In this document: one piece after another, positions 25,096 to 33,948 of the stretch | How the letters are laid out: every line of letters begins with the position of its first letter | How positions within the stretch are numbered: position 1 is the first letter of the stretch | NCBI GenBank assembly: GCA_017456605.1 | Contig: JAFTJA010000008.1 | Coordinates: forward strand, 1-64,000 | Direction: 5' to 3' | From: Clostridia bacterium | GTDB taxonomy: Bacteria; Bacillota; Clostridia; Monoglobales; Monoglobaceae | DNA: 64,000 nucleotides | Notes under the pieces: generated by a model | Told to the model about the DNA's origin: nothing | Database searches by the model: none | What the model saw: the letters and a program-made list of their open reading frames with translations, nothing else | Made by a program: the position numbers and the translations under genes

Positions 25096-25138
25096 AAACA
25101 GAACGATTTAGATGACAATCTAGAGCGTTCTGTTTTTT
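25096..25138 (+). terminator. Terminator after tRNA-Asn
   Basis: AAAACAGAACG pairs with CGTTCTGTTTT, with a smaller TAGAT/ATCTA hairpin in the loop, then T's. Confidence 0.8.
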
Positions 25139-25278
25139 ATATTATTGATATTTAATGTTGGTTCTGATAATATATAAATATAATAAGTTTTAAACCAACA
25201 CAAAACACAAATTATGTTGTTCCTTTTATTCTTATTTTCATTTATACTTAAAGTGTAAATTGAAAAGGAGGACTTATT

Positions 25279-25632
25279 ATGAATACAGACAAAATTTTAG
25301 CGGAAGCAATAGCAAAGGATTATGCACCAAAGGATAATTCAAAAATAGTTGCCCTGAAAAAACTTGACAAAAAGGCAAAACTTCCGGCAACAATTTTTAC
25401 TTACACATTTGGTATTATCTCAGCACTCATTGTTGGCACAGGTATGAGTCTTGCTATGCAGGCAATCGGTAGCGGAACTGTAGCTATTATTGCAGGAATT
25501 ATCATAGGAATTATAGGTTTCATTCTTTGTGGAATTAACTATCCGATTTATAAAAGGATGCTTGAAAGAGACAAAGCAAAATATGCTTATGAAATTGTTG
25601 AACTTGCTCGTGAAATAAGCGAAGAAAAATAA
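25279..25632 (+). CDS. Small two-helix membrane protein
   Basis: A 117-residue protein with a charged N-terminal 40 residues (NSKIVALKKLDKKAKLP), two hydrophobic helices at about 40-62 and 70-92, and a charged C-terminus. It resembles a family of small membrane proteins frequent in gut Clostridia, sometimes labelled dihydropteridine reductase without good evidence. RBS AAGGAGG. It precedes a TetR-like gene by 20 bases and is probably controlled by it. Confidence 0.7.
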   Translation: MNTDKILAEAIAKDYAPKDNSKIVALKKLDKKAKLPATIFTYTFGIISALIVGTGMSLAMQAIGSGTVAIIAGIIIGIIGFILCGINYPIYKRMLERDKAKYAYEIVELAREISEEK

Positions 25633-25652
25633 AATGAAAAGGAGGGGTAGCA

Positions 25653-26249
25653 TTGAATAAATCAGAGAGTAAATATTTTAATACTGCCAAAAAGATGGAC
25701 AAGGCACTTATATCCCTTCTTGAAGAAAAATCTTTTGAGTATATAACAGTTAGCGAAATATGTAAAAGGGCAGAAGTTAATCGTTCTACTTTCTATTTAC
25801 ATTATGAAAATACGGTTGATTTACTCAATGAGACGGCGAGATTTTTACTTGATGATTTTGCTGCATATTTTAATGTTGATGTAGCAAATATAACTAATAA
25901 ATTTAAGGAGAACTCGCTTGATGAGTTAAATTTTATATCGGATGAGTATTTGCATCCATATTTGTCATATATTAAGGAGAATAGAATTGCATTTTCAACC
26001 GTTTTATTACATTCAGTTTCATTTGGATTTAATGAAATATTTCAAAGGCTTTATGACAATATATTTAATCCGATTTTAGAAAGATACAGTTATCCTGCCA
26101 CTGACAGGAAATATGCTATGATGTTTTATCTTAACGGAATAACCGCAATTGTAACAGAGTGGCTTAAAGACGGATGCGAAAAGACAATCGAAGAAGTATC
26201 TCAAATTATTTACGGATGTATATTTGGGCGTGAAAATAATATCATCTAA
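25653..26249 (+). CDS. TetR/AcrR family transcriptional regulator
   Basis: A 198-residue regulator. The N-terminal HTH is the TetR form (ITVSEICKRAEVNRSTFYLHYEN), and the C-terminal part carries a TetR_C-type fold (ITAIVTEWLKDGC). The start is TTG at 25653, with GGAGGGG in front. Its sole neighbour in the operon is the small membrane protein at 25279, so an autoregulated membrane function is likely. The effector is unknown. Confidence 0.87.
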   Translation: MNKSESKYFNTAKKMDKALISLLEEKSFEYITVSEICKRAEVNRSTFYLHYENTVDLLNETARFLLDDFAAYFNVDVANITNKFKENSLDELNFISDEYLHPYLSYIKENRIAFSTVLLHSVSFGFNEIFQRLYDNIFNPILERYSYPATDRKYAMMFYLNGITAIVTEWLKDGCEKTIEEVSQIIYGCIFGRENNII

Positions 26250-26265
26250 CCCGTTCGGCTCTTCC

Positions 26266-26304
26266 AAAACAAAAAGGACATCAACAAATGTTCTTTTTGT
26301 TTTT
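26266..26304. terminator. Bidirectional terminator
   Basis: ACAAAAAGGACAT pairs with ATGTTCTTTTTGT, followed by T's; it stands between the convergent TetR and YitT genes. Confidence 0.75.
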
Positions 26305-26306
26305 TT

Positions 26307-27164
26307 CTATTTATATTCAATACCACTTATCGAATTACTTACAGTACTTTTAAATACAATGCAATCTGAATACTTTAGTATTAAATCCTCGATATATGGA
26401 GCTTTTTCTTTTTCAGCGACACACAAGATGATTTTTCTATTGCTTCCTGTATATGCACCTTGTGCGTTGATTATTGTAGCTTTTTGATGAGTTTTACTTG
26501 ATATATCAGAACAAAGCTCTTGTGCATTAGATGTAATAATTTCAAACCTGATTGATTCTATCTTTGATAACCGAAGAGTGTTGCTGATGTTACTGTTTAC
26601 AAATGAGTAAAGCATACTGCAAATGACAGGTTCAATCATCATATCATAAACAAAATATGAGCTTAGTGCAATCAACATATTAATAAAGAAGAGTATATTC
26701 ATAAAATTTAAATGAGGCTTATTTTTCTTTATCAATGCAGCAATTATATCAATTCCCCCGGCGGAGCCATTAAACCTTAGTGTAACAGCGTATATAATTC
26801 CCCTTATTGTTCCGGCAGCAATGGGGGATAGTACTATACTTGTCCCTGTATTGGTTGCATAGTAAAATCTTGATATGTCTATGTACTTAAATAGTATAAT
26901 TGATAAAGAAAACGAAACAACAAAAATTGTGCTTTTTATTGCAAAATCACGGCTTAGAATAAAAAATGCTGCAATTAAAAGCGGTATGTTAATAAATAAA
27001 GCCAGATATCCCATATTGATATTTGATAAATCTTGTATCATTGTGCATATTCCGTCTATTCCTGCAGGTGCAAATTTGTTGGGAAAAACAAATACTGAGT
27101 AATTAACTGCTGCCAAAAAAGCAAAGAAAGTCATTGCGATATATTCAAAAATTTTTTTAAACAT
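26307..27164 (-). CDS. YitT family membrane protein
   Basis: A 285-residue protein with five to six membrane segments and a C-terminal soluble DUF2179 domain (residues about 205-285), the standard YitT layout. The N-terminal NYSVFVFPNKFAPAGIDGI and RFNGSAGGIDIIAALI are family features. The function of YitT proteins is not established. The start is the ATG at 27164 after AAGGAG; upstream codons lack an RBS. It is divergent from a LysR gene, its likely regulator. Confidence 0.85.
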   Translation of the reverse strand: MFKKIFEYIAMTFFAFLAAVNYSVFVFPNKFAPAGIDGICTMIQDLSNINMGYLALFINIPLLIAAFFILSRDFAIKSTIFVVSFSLSIILFKYIDISRFYYATNTGTSIVLSPIAAGTIRGIIYAVTLRFNGSAGGIDIIAALIKKNKPHLNFMNILFFINMLIALSSYFVYDMMIEPVICSMLYSFVNSNISNTLRLSKIESIRFEIITSNAQELCSDISSKTHQKATIINAQGAYTGSNRKIILCVAEKEKAPYIEDLILKYSDCIVFKSTVSNSISGIEYK

Positions 27165-27271
27165 AAGATGAATCTCCTTGGAAAGTATTGAATTTATTAT
27201 AAATGAATGATAAAATATAGTCAAATACTTTTAAAAAATCAAAACTATAGAAAAAAACTATGAGGTAGAAT

Positions 27272-28213
27272 ATGTTTAGTAAATACGAGTATGTATATCA
27301 AGTGTATAAAGAACACAACTTTACAAAGGCGGCAGAAAAATTGTTTATTTCGCAACCTTCTTTGAGTGCTGCTATAAAAAAGATTGAGGAAAAGGTCGGT
27401 GCAGAACTTTTTGAAAGAAGAGGTAAGGGCATCGAACTTACAGAAGTTGGCAAAGAGTATATTGCTACAACCGAACAGATTATAAAGGCTGAAAATGAGT
27501 TTAAAAATAAACTCAATGATATTTACAATTTAGAATCGGGACAGATTACCGTTGGAGGTTCTAACTACCTTTCATCATATGTTCTTCCCAAAATAATAAC
27601 CCGCTTTACTTCATTGCATCCCAATATTGTTGTTAACCTTGTGGAAGCAAATTCTACTAATTTAAGGGATATGGTTAAAAACGAGCAAGTTGATATCATT
27701 ATTGATAGTTTTGACGAAGCTATTGATGAATATCAGGGTTATTCATTAGCTACGGAGAGAATTTTACTTTGTGTTCCTGTAGATAACAAAATCAATGAGG
27801 GATTAAAGGAATTTCAAATATATCCTGATAGTATTTATAACAAGTCAGTCGATCTGGATACTGTGGCATCTGTACCTATAGAACTGTTTAAAAATGAAAA
27901 GTTCATACTTCTTAAAAAGGGTAACGATATGCATTACCGTGCTATGGACATTTTTAATAAAAGTAATGTTGAACCTAAAATAATATTCAGCGTTGACCAA
28001 CTCAATATATCTTATGCACTTTCGAATTCGGGAATGGGAGTGTGCTTTGTTACAGATACTTATTTTAAGTATGGAAATTTTTCTAAAAATGTTTTGTTGT
28101 ATAATGTAGGGGAACAACATTCCGGCAGAACACTATACATTGCTCACAAACGAAATAAGTATTGCACAAGGGCGATGGCGGAATTTATTAGGGTGACAAA
28201 GGAAATTATGTAA
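27272..28213 (+). CDS. LysR family transcriptional regulator
   Basis: A 313-residue LysR-type activator: N-terminal winged HTH (NFTKAAEKLFISQPSLSAAIKKIEEKVG) and an effector-binding domain from residue 88. The order (divergent to yitT, about 107 bases between) is the classical LysR arrangement, so yitT is the probable target. The effector is not known. RBS GAGGTAG. Confidence 0.9.
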   Translation: MFSKYEYVYQVYKEHNFTKAAEKLFISQPSLSAAIKKIEEKVGAELFERRGKGIELTEVGKEYIATTEQIIKAENEFKNKLNDIYNLESGQITVGGSNYLSSYVLPKIITRFTSLHPNIVVNLVEANSTNLRDMVKNEQVDIIIDSFDEAIDEYQGYSLATERILLCVPVDNKINEGLKEFQIYPDSIYNKSVDLDTVASVPIELFKNEKFILLKKGNDMHYRAMDIFNKSNVEPKIIFSVDQLNISYALSNSGMGVCFVTDTYFKYGNFSKNVLLYNVGEQHSGRTLYIAHKRNKYCTRAMAEFIRVTKEIM

Positions 28214-28265
28214 ATGATGCTATATTTGAAATTAAATAGCATCTAAACCATTCGTTTTTTTCAAA

Positions 28266-28301
28266 ATCAAAGGACACCATTTGGTGTCCTTTGTTTTTTG
28301 C
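28266..28301 (+). terminator. Terminator after the LysR gene
   Basis: CAAAGGACACC pairs with GGTGTCCTTTG around ATTT, then TTTTTT. Confidence 0.88.
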
Positions 28302-28339
28302 ATACAGCGACTTAATTTGGATGGGTGTCTACTAGGTTA

Positions 28340-28615
28340 TAAGACCGGCGAGCGGAGCTCGTTGGGGCTCACAGTGTGCTGCTGCCGGTGGCAGATGAAG
28401 GCACTCTGTGAGTACCGTAGCGGTCGAAAAATCGAGGAAAAGCGGAGACCCGCCCGAAATTTTTCGGGAACCGCAAGGCGGCTTTCCGAAGGAAAGATAA
28501 CCCGGAACCTCCTCCCGATGTACAAAACGCTCTGCGTTTTTTATTATTGCAAAATGCCCTCGCATTTTACCAACCTTCGTTAAAAACAGTCCACCGGACT
28601 GTTTTCTTAACACTA
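28340..28615. repeat. Chain of short palindromes
   Basis: About ten small hairpins follow each other with almost no spacer. Examples: CACAG..CTGTG, CTGCC/GGCAG, ACCG/CGGT, TCGAAAAATCGA, GCGG/CCGC, CCCGAAA/TTTCGGG, CCGC/GCGG, CTTTCC/GGAAAG, AAAACGC/GCGTTTT, GCAAAATGC/GCATTTT, AAAACAGTCC/GGACTGTTTT. No real open frame covers it. It ends at an orphan tRNA-like 3' half. This is the only content of the gap between the LysR gene and the toxin. Confidence 0.6.
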
Positions 28616-28619
28616 CGGC

Positions 28620-28647
28620 GTCGGTTCAAATCCGGCCCCTGCACCCA
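28620..28647 (+). pseudogene. Orphan tRNA-like 3' half
   Basis: A T-arm GTCGG-TTCAAAT-CCGGC, then CCCTGCAC and CCA, followed 3 bases later by a strong terminator, as in a true tRNA gene. No matching 5' half (it should start TGCAGGG) is visible upstream. It may be a tRNA remnant, an attachment-site copy, or the end of a tRNA-like RNA. Confidence 0.5.
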
Positions 28648-28649
28648 CC

Positions 28650-28679
28650 AAAAGCAAGCACAATGTGCTTGCTTTTTTG
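28650..28679 (+). terminator. Terminator after the tRNA-like segment
   Basis: AAAAGCAAGCA pairs with TGCTTGCTTTT around CAATG, then T's. Confidence 0.85.
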
Positions 28680-28753
28680 TGTCTAAAAGTTGTCCGTTTT
28701 ATCCGTTTTTACCGGTCTATAATATAGTTATACCAAAAGAAAGGGGAAAAGCT

Positions 28754-28834
28754 ATGGTAAAAATGGAAGAAAAACTAAAGAAGGAGGTAGTTGATCTATA
28801 TTTATTTGCAACCTTATGTATAACGATACATTAG
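28754..28834 (+). CDS. Short frame overlapping the toxin start (likely its original N-terminus)
   Basis: A 26-codon frame (MVKMEEKLKK start) with the good RBS AAAGGGG, ending inside the first codons of the toxin gene in another frame. The toxin itself has its nearest AAGGAGG 31 bases before its ATG, too far. A frameshift that split one N-terminus into two frames, or a leader peptide for translational coupling, would both explain this. Confidence 0.45.
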   Translation: MVKMEEKLKKEVVDLYLFATLCITIH

Positions 28835-30072
28835 AGAGCATTGGTAAAAAGAAAAAAACCATCGGATTTGAAGAAGAACGGCTTTTAGAACACGTTAAGA
28901 AGTCTGTCGAAAGCTATTTTGAGGATTTTAAAATTGACGAAAAGCTTTTTAAAGATTTTAATGAAAGACAAAGGAAACACCTTGTTAATTTGAGTAAAAA
29001 CATAGATGAGATGAAAGAAAATGCGGTAAAGGATATAATTAAAGAAATTTTCACACCACTAAGTGATAAAGAAACTATTACCGAAAAACAGAGGTCTTTA
29101 GAATTAGCGACAGAACAAATTATAAACTCTATAAACGTTTCCATAGAAAGTATCAATAGACAAATAGGTTACTCTATGGTATTATATAGCTATGAGAATA
29201 AGGGCTACAAAAAATATCGCTTAAAACCGGGTTCTACAGCTTGTGAAGAATGCAAGGAACAAGGAAGAAATACATATTCGATAGAAAAACTCAAAGATGC
29301 AGAGTTTTTGCCTCTTGTGCACCCAAACTGCAGATGCACTATTGAAATTCTTGATGACAAAAACAAAGCAGTTGCCACGGTTGACAGCAAAGCTATAGAA
29401 GAGCAGCTGGGAAAAGCAGAAAGCACCAAGGAAATGGGCTTTTTGGATTATGTAAGTACCTTGCTTTCAGCGGCGGCACTAATTCCAGGGATTGACAGTA
29501 TTGTGGATTTAATTTCAATACCTGTTGACCTACTCAGGGGAGACCTAATTTCTGCGGGCTTTGATTTAATGGGAATAGTCCCATTTATTGGGGAACTCGG
29601 TGATGCAGGTAAGGCTCTAAGAATAGCGGATAAGGTAAGTGATGTTGCAAAGGCTACTGATAAAGTGACAGATGGCGTTAAACTTATTGACAGTACAAGT
29701 GATATAATAAAAACTGCAAAGCGCTCTCCAATAGAAATTCCGCAAACAGCAACAGTTAAAGAACAAGCAAAAAATGGTTACTCACAAATTAAGTATACTT
29801 GGCAATCAGGTGATTATAAATATACAAGTCGTTGGCATACCCAAACGCCAAATGCACCCGAAGGGCAAGGAACTACATGGGTGGTAGAAAGAAAAAGAAG
29901 TGGAATTGGTTATGGAGAGAATCCCCAACCCCATAGAGAAGAAATTTTAATTGGGAAAAATAAATGGATTTCAAGGCAGGACTGGAAAGATGCAATAACT
30001 GCAAGAAAACAAGGAACAGCAACAAAACAACAAAAGGAGTGGTTAGATAATGGACATTGGAAAGACAGATAA
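28816..30072 (+). CDS. Polymorphic toxin with phage-head-like N-terminal domain
   Basis: A 418-residue protein in three parts. The N-terminal helical region holds a phage minor-head (Mu gpF/SPP1 gp7-like) zinc-type motif, CEECKEQG near residue 141 and HPNCRC near 168. A hydrophobic stretch (about 215-270, LIPGIDSIVDLISIPVDLL) is like pre-toxin segments that precede toxin tips. The C-terminal 110 residues are rich in Trp, Lys and Arg with a GHW end, as in nuclease-type tips. There is no signal peptide. The class of toxic activity is not assigned. The next gene overlaps its end by 23 bases, as immunity genes often do. Confidence 0.72.
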   Translation: MYNDTLESIGKKKKTIGFEEERLLEHVKKSVESYFEDFKIDEKLFKDFNERQRKHLVNLSKNIDEMKENAVKDIIKEIFTPLSDKETITEKQRSLELATEQIINSINVSIESINRQIGYSMVLYSYENKGYKKYRLKPGSTACEECKEQGRNTYSIEKLKDAEFLPLVHPNCRCTIEILDDKNKAVATVDSKAIEEQLGKAESTKEMGFLDYVSTLLSAAALIPGIDSIVDLISIPVDLLRGDLISAGFDLMGIVPFIGELGDAGKALRIADKVSDVAKATDKVTDGVKLIDSTSDIIKTAKRSPIEIPQTATVKEQAKNGYSQIKYTWQSGDYKYTSRWHTQTPNAPEGQGTTWVVERKRSGIGYGENPQPHREEILIGKNKWISRQDWKDAITARKQGTATKQQKEWLDNGHWKDR

Positions 30073-30430
30073 TTACAAGTTTTATGAAGGATATGAAGGC
30101 GAACCAGAAGTTATTTTATCAGTCAAAAATAATGAATTAGAAACAATACATATTTGGGATGGATTTTTTGATGATATATTTAGAAAGCCTTCGCTGGATG
30201 GAAAAGGATGGAACGGATTTACCAGAGACTATCATCAATGCGAAGGTGCTTTTGACGATTACGGAGAAGCTATTATAACAGACATACAAGAATATATAGA
30301 AGATTTAAAAATTTACGAAGGCAGAAAGTTTGACTATGAAGATACTAAAGAAGTTTATAATCTTATTTGTTCTTGGTTAAACGAAACACTAAGAAGAGGG
30401 TGCAAAGAAATAATTGTCAGAGTTGATTGA
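30050..30430 (+). CDS. Probable immunity protein
   Basis: A 126-residue acidic protein with no membrane segment. It starts inside the last codons of the toxin gene and shares no other neighbour. High acidity would fit neutralising a basic toxin tip. The AAAGGAG at about 30032 is a good RBS. I recognise no family; the function is inferred from position, size and charge. Confidence 0.65.
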   Translation: MDIGKTDNYKFYEGYEGEPEVILSVKNNELETIHIWDGFFDDIFRKPSLDGKGWNGFTRDYHQCEGAFDDYGEAIITDIQEYIEDLKIYEGRKFDYEDTKEVYNLICSWLNETLRRGCKEIIVRVD

Positions 30431-30575
30431 AAGATAATTTTGATAAATTATCGTAATTTTCCTGAAGAAATTATTGCTAATGGGAAAAAGATTAATTAGG
30501 TAAGACGATTGGTACAAAACGAAAATATTTTTGCAAAATATAAACCCCTGCATCTATTATGTAGCCGAAAGACAT

Positions 30576-30618
30576 AAAAACGACAATTTATCGTATGATA
30601 GGTTGTCGTTTTTTGTTC
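30576..30618 (+). terminator. Terminator after the immunity gene
   Basis: AAAACGACAA pairs with TTGTCGTTTT across a loop holding TATCGTATGATA, then a T run. Confidence 0.8.
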
Positions 30619-30773
30619 TGTTATTTTAATAAATATTGAAATAAAACAAAAAATATGATAGAATATATCAACCACAGGTTGATAAAAAAGATAGAAAATC
30701 TTTTTTGTTGCCTTTATAGTTGAGAAATTTTTACATACAATATATATATTAAAGCCTTAAACGGAGTAATATT

Positions 30774-32207
30774 ATGAATGAATTTCAACCGGAAAAAGTT
30801 ATTGAATTGAGAACAAAGCACAAAATGTCGCAACGTGAGCTTGGAAAATGCCTTGGTGTGACTGACAGAGCCATTTCAAAATGGGAGACAGGGCTGTCAA
30901 AGCCTTCCGGACAGAATCTCATATATCTGTCTAAGATATTTTCTGTTCCCATTGAGTACTTTCTACAAAAACCTGATACATTGAAGACTGCATCCCCCCA
31001 AAAAGGGATGGAGTCAATAATCGAGCTTTACAAGATAGGCAGCGGTCCGTCAAGCTCACACACAATCGGTCCTGAAAAAGCATGTCTTGCTTTCAAAGAT
31101 AAAAACAAAGAAGCTGACGAATTTGAAGTGATTCTTTATGGGTCGCTGGCAAAAACGGGCAAGGGACATGGCACGGATGAGGTAGTCAAAAAAACCTTTT
31201 TGCCCAAAAACTGCCGGGTTATTTTTGATGTGCTCAAGGCAGACATTCCACACCCAAATACGATGGAAATTATTGCCCTTAAAGGAAATAAGGAAATAGA
31301 CAGAATAAGAGCCTTCAGTGTGGGCGGCGGAAGCATTGAATTTGAAAATATAAAAAACGTACCTTGCAACAGAATATACAGAAAAAGCACTTTCAATGAA
31401 ATAGCGGAATATTGCAGAAAAAATTCGAAAAAGCTGTGGGAATATGCACTAGAAAACGAAGACGATACTTTTTTGGATTATATGCGGAATATATGGCAGG
31501 TTATGAAAGAGACCATCACCCGCGGTTTGGCTGACGATGGCGTTTTGCCGGGCGGTCTTGAGGTGCAGAAGAAGGCGAAGATTTTGTTTAACAGCCAGCA
31601 TATTGATGAAAGTGCCCAGACCAGAGAAAATCGGATGGTTTGTGCATATGCCTTTGCTGTTGGTGAACAAAATGCTTCAGGATGCAGAGTTGTTACAGCC
31701 CCGACTTGCGGTGCGGCGGGGGTTTTGCCGGCTGTGCTTTATTATCAGCAGCAAAAGGGTGAATTTTCTGACGAAGAAATTGTCCGTGCACTTATGACGG
31801 CCGGAATAATAGGGAATATCATAAAAACAAATGCTTCAATTTCAGGCGCAGAATGTGGCTGTCAGGCAGAGGTGGGAAGTGCCTGCGCTATGGCGGCGGC
31901 GGCACTTGCGGAATTGTTTGGGCTGAGCATTGACAAAATCGAGTATGCGGCAGAAATTGCAATGGAACATCATCTGGGACTTACGTGTGACCCCATATGC
32001 GGACTTGTGCAGATACCGTGCATTGAAAGAAATGCCGTTGCTGCGATGCGAGCAATAAATGCAGTGAGCTTGTCCAGCTTTTTGTGGGATTCAAGAAAGA
32101 TTTCATTTGACAAGGTCGTTCAGACGATGAAAGAAACCGGGCGTGACATGCACACTGCGTATAAAGAAACTGCAGAGGGCGGTCTGGCAAAAATAAAGAT
32201 TACTTAA
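30774..32207 (+). CDS. XRE-HTH/L-serine dehydratase fusion
   Basis: A 477-residue protein with an N-terminal XRE-type HTH (residues about 8-62: SQRELGKCLGVTDRAISKWETG), then a complete one-chain Fe-S L-serine ammonia-lyase (residues 75-477). The enzyme part shows the SSSHTIGP substrate loop, the GSLAKTGKGHGTD stretch, and cluster-binding Cys in APTCGAAG, AECGCQAEVGSACAM and CDPICGLVQIPC. It converts serine to pyruvate and ammonia. The extra HTH is unusual and suggests that it reports on its own substrate at a promoter. RBS CGGAG. It stands alone with its own terminator. Confidence 0.9.
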   Translation: MNEFQPEKVIELRTKHKMSQRELGKCLGVTDRAISKWETGLSKPSGQNLIYLSKIFSVPIEYFLQKPDTLKTASPQKGMESIIELYKIGSGPSSSHTIGPEKACLAFKDKNKEADEFEVILYGSLAKTGKGHGTDEVVKKTFLPKNCRVIFDVLKADIPHPNTMEIIALKGNKEIDRIRAFSVGGGSIEFENIKNVPCNRIYRKSTFNEIAEYCRKNSKKLWEYALENEDDTFLDYMRNIWQVMKETITRGLADDGVLPGGLEVQKKAKILFNSQHIDESAQTRENRMVCAYAFAVGEQNASGCRVVTAPTCGAAGVLPAVLYYQQQKGEFSDEEIVRALMTAGIIGNIIKTNASISGAECGCQAEVGSACAMAAAALAELFGLSIDKIEYAAEIAMEHHLGLTCDPICGLVQIPCIERNAVAAMRAINAVSLSSFLWDSRKISFDKVVQTMKETGRDMHTAYKETAEGGLAKIKIT

Positions 32208-32211
32208 AAAA

Positions 32212-32243
32212 GAAAAGACCCTGCTGTGCAGGGTTGATTTTTT
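32212..32243. terminator. Terminator between convergent genes
   Basis: GACCCTGC pairs with GCAGGGTT across a TGT loop, with A and T runs on both sides. Confidence 0.8.
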
Positions 32244-32248
32244 TTCAA

Positions 32249-33121
32249 TCAAAGAATACTCTTTAGGTAAGCAGTGGGGGAAAGCCCCACTGCTTTTTTG
32301 AATGAGCGTGAAAAGGTGTGGACGGAGGAAAAACCAAGCATATCCGAAATCTGGCTGACCGAATTATTATTTTCGCGCAGAAGTTTTTTTGCTTCCTTTA
32401 TTCGAAGAGAAGCATAATAGTCCATGGGGCTCATAGCGGTGCTTTCGCGAAAAATTTTGCATAGCTGTGTTTTCCCCAAAAGAAAATGCTTGCAGAGCTT
32501 TTCAAGGGATATATTTGAATAAATATTGGATTTGAGATATTCACAGATTAACTCTGCCAAAGAATTGTTCGCAATATCCCGGGAGGTTTTTCCGGGGAGC
32601 ATTGTCTCGCCCAGGGCACTTTCGTTTCGGATAAGATGAATAAGAAGCTCTGTGAAATAACAACCAAGCAGCTGTGATGCACCGAAAATATCAGGCAAGA
32701 AGCAAAGAGAATTCTTATTTTCATAATCGCTGGGTATTTCGCCTATGGCGTTTTTTGCTTCTTCAAGGAAGAGAGAAAGAAGTGTTCTGGAAGTTTTGTC
32801 TATAGTGAAGGTCTTGTTCCTGAGAGAATGCATCATATCGCTTTCGACGGTGAAAGAAACAACCAGAAGATTGCTTGCTGCACAGTTGTCAGAAATGTGT
32901 GCGTGCATTTCCATAGGTTCGTGAAAAATTGCCTGTCCTTGGCTCAAGGTGCAGCCAATGCCGTTGGTTATGGCATTTATGCTGCCGCTGTCAACATAAA
33001 CCATCTCCCAGAAATCGTGTTTTTCAGGAGCGTGGGAAAAATTTTTGCTGAATTCAAAGTAATAAATACTGTTGAAGCCTTCGATATTCAAATCTTGTTT
33101 TATGGGTTGCAATTTATACAT
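32249..33121 (-). CDS. AraC family transcriptional regulator
   Basis: A 290-residue regulator: N-terminal cupin-like sensor (HDFWEMVYVDSGS) and C-terminal AraC double HTH (SNISLEKLCKHFLLGKTQLCKIF and NSVSQISDMLGFSSVHTFSRSFK). AGAGGTG precedes the ATG at 33121. It is divergent from the deacetylase operon at 33250 and is the likely regulator of it. The inducer is probably an amino sugar or oligosaccharide. Confidence 0.88.
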   Translation of the reverse strand: MYKLQPIKQDLNIEGFNSIYYFEFSKNFSHAPEKHDFWEMVYVDSGSINAITNGIGCTLSQGQAIFHEPMEMHAHISDNCAASNLLVVSFTVESDMMHSLRNKTFTIDKTSRTLLSLFLEEAKNAIGEIPSDYENKNSLCFLPDIFGASQLLGCYFTELLIHLIRNESALGETMLPGKTSRDIANNSLAELICEYLKSNIYSNISLEKLCKHFLLGKTQLCKIFRESTAMSPMDYYASLRIKEAKKLLRENNNSVSQISDMLGFSSVHTFSRSFKKAVGLSPTAYLKSIL

Positions 33122-33249
33122 AGAAAACACCTCTGTGAACAAAATGCTAAAAAGTGTGGAAATGTTGCTAAAGACATATATATATTGATATTATATAATA
33201 AAAGTAGCGAAAAATCAAGAAAAAATATGTTTAGGAGGAAAATATCAAA

Positions 33250-33948
33250 ATGAATGTACTTGCGATTGGATGTCATCCTGATGATATTGAAATTTCATGC
33301 TGCGGAACACTTGCAAAATGTGTTAAGCGTGGTGACAAGGTTACTGTGTGCCATGTGGCAAACGGAAATATGGGACACGAAATCATTCCATCAGATGAGC
33401 TTCGGGTTATCCGCATAGGCGAGGCGAAGAAGGCCGGCTCACTTGCGGGAATTGAGGTTGTGACTCTTGATATTGGTGACTTGCTTCCCAACGGCAGCGA
33501 CATAAAGCAGCGTGATGCTGTGGTGGAACTTATTATAAAGGTTCAACCTGATTTTATCATTACACACAGCCCCAACGACTATATGCCTGACCACAGAGAG
33601 GTATCGAAGCTTGTTTTTGATGCATCTTTTGCAGCAAGCGTTCCTCAGTATGGCCCAAGCGGAAAGGCTGCTGTTGTTCCCATTTACTATATGGACAATC
33701 TGGCAGGGCTTAATTTCAATCCTACTGAATATGTGGATATAACCGATGAAATCGAACTTAAAATTGAAATGCTTGAATGTCACGAGAGCCAGCTCAAATG
33801 GATGCGTGACCACGACAACATAGACTTTGCTGATTTTGTGAGGACATGCTCAAAGTTCCGTGGACTTCAGTGTGGAGCACCTTATGCTGAGGCGTTCACT
33901 CAGGAAATGGCTTGGCCTAAAGTTGTGGCAAGGAGGTTGTTGCCGTGA
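33250..33948 (+). CDS. PIG-L/LmbE-type deacetylase
   Basis: A 232-residue zinc-dependent N-deacetylase of the PIG-L family. The signature GCHPDDIEISCCG at residues 6-18 gives His, Asp and Asp of the site, and HSPNDYMPDHREVSK near 112 supplies the second set. Family members deacetylate GlcNAc-containing substrates (MshB, BshB, archaeal diacetylchitobiose deacetylase). Here it leads an operon with a sugar kinase and a deaminase-like protein, so catabolic deacetylation of an amino sugar is likely. RBS AGGAGG. Confidence 0.9.
   Translation: MNVLAIGCHPDDIEISCCGTLAKCVKRGDKVTVCHVANGNMGHEIIPSDELRVIRIGEAKKAGSLAGIEVVTLDIGDLLPNGSDIKQRDAVVELIIKVQPDFIITHSPNDYMPDHREVSKLVFDASFAASVPQYGPSGKAAVVPIYYMDNLAGLNFNPTEYVDITDEIELKIEMLECHESQLKWMRDHDNIDFADFVRTCSKFRGLQCGAPYAEAFTQEMAWPKVVARRLLP

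Noticed and set aside
28300..28680. tmRNA (ssrA) reading of the hairpin chain with tRNA-like end
   Set aside because: GGGTGT near 28325 could pair with GCACCC, but the spacing to the T-arm is wrong and there is no tag-peptide coding segment or tmRNA-type 5' sequence.
30431..30575. A short gene after the immunity protein
   Set aside because: Only fragments of frames with many stops and no RBS are found before the terminator.
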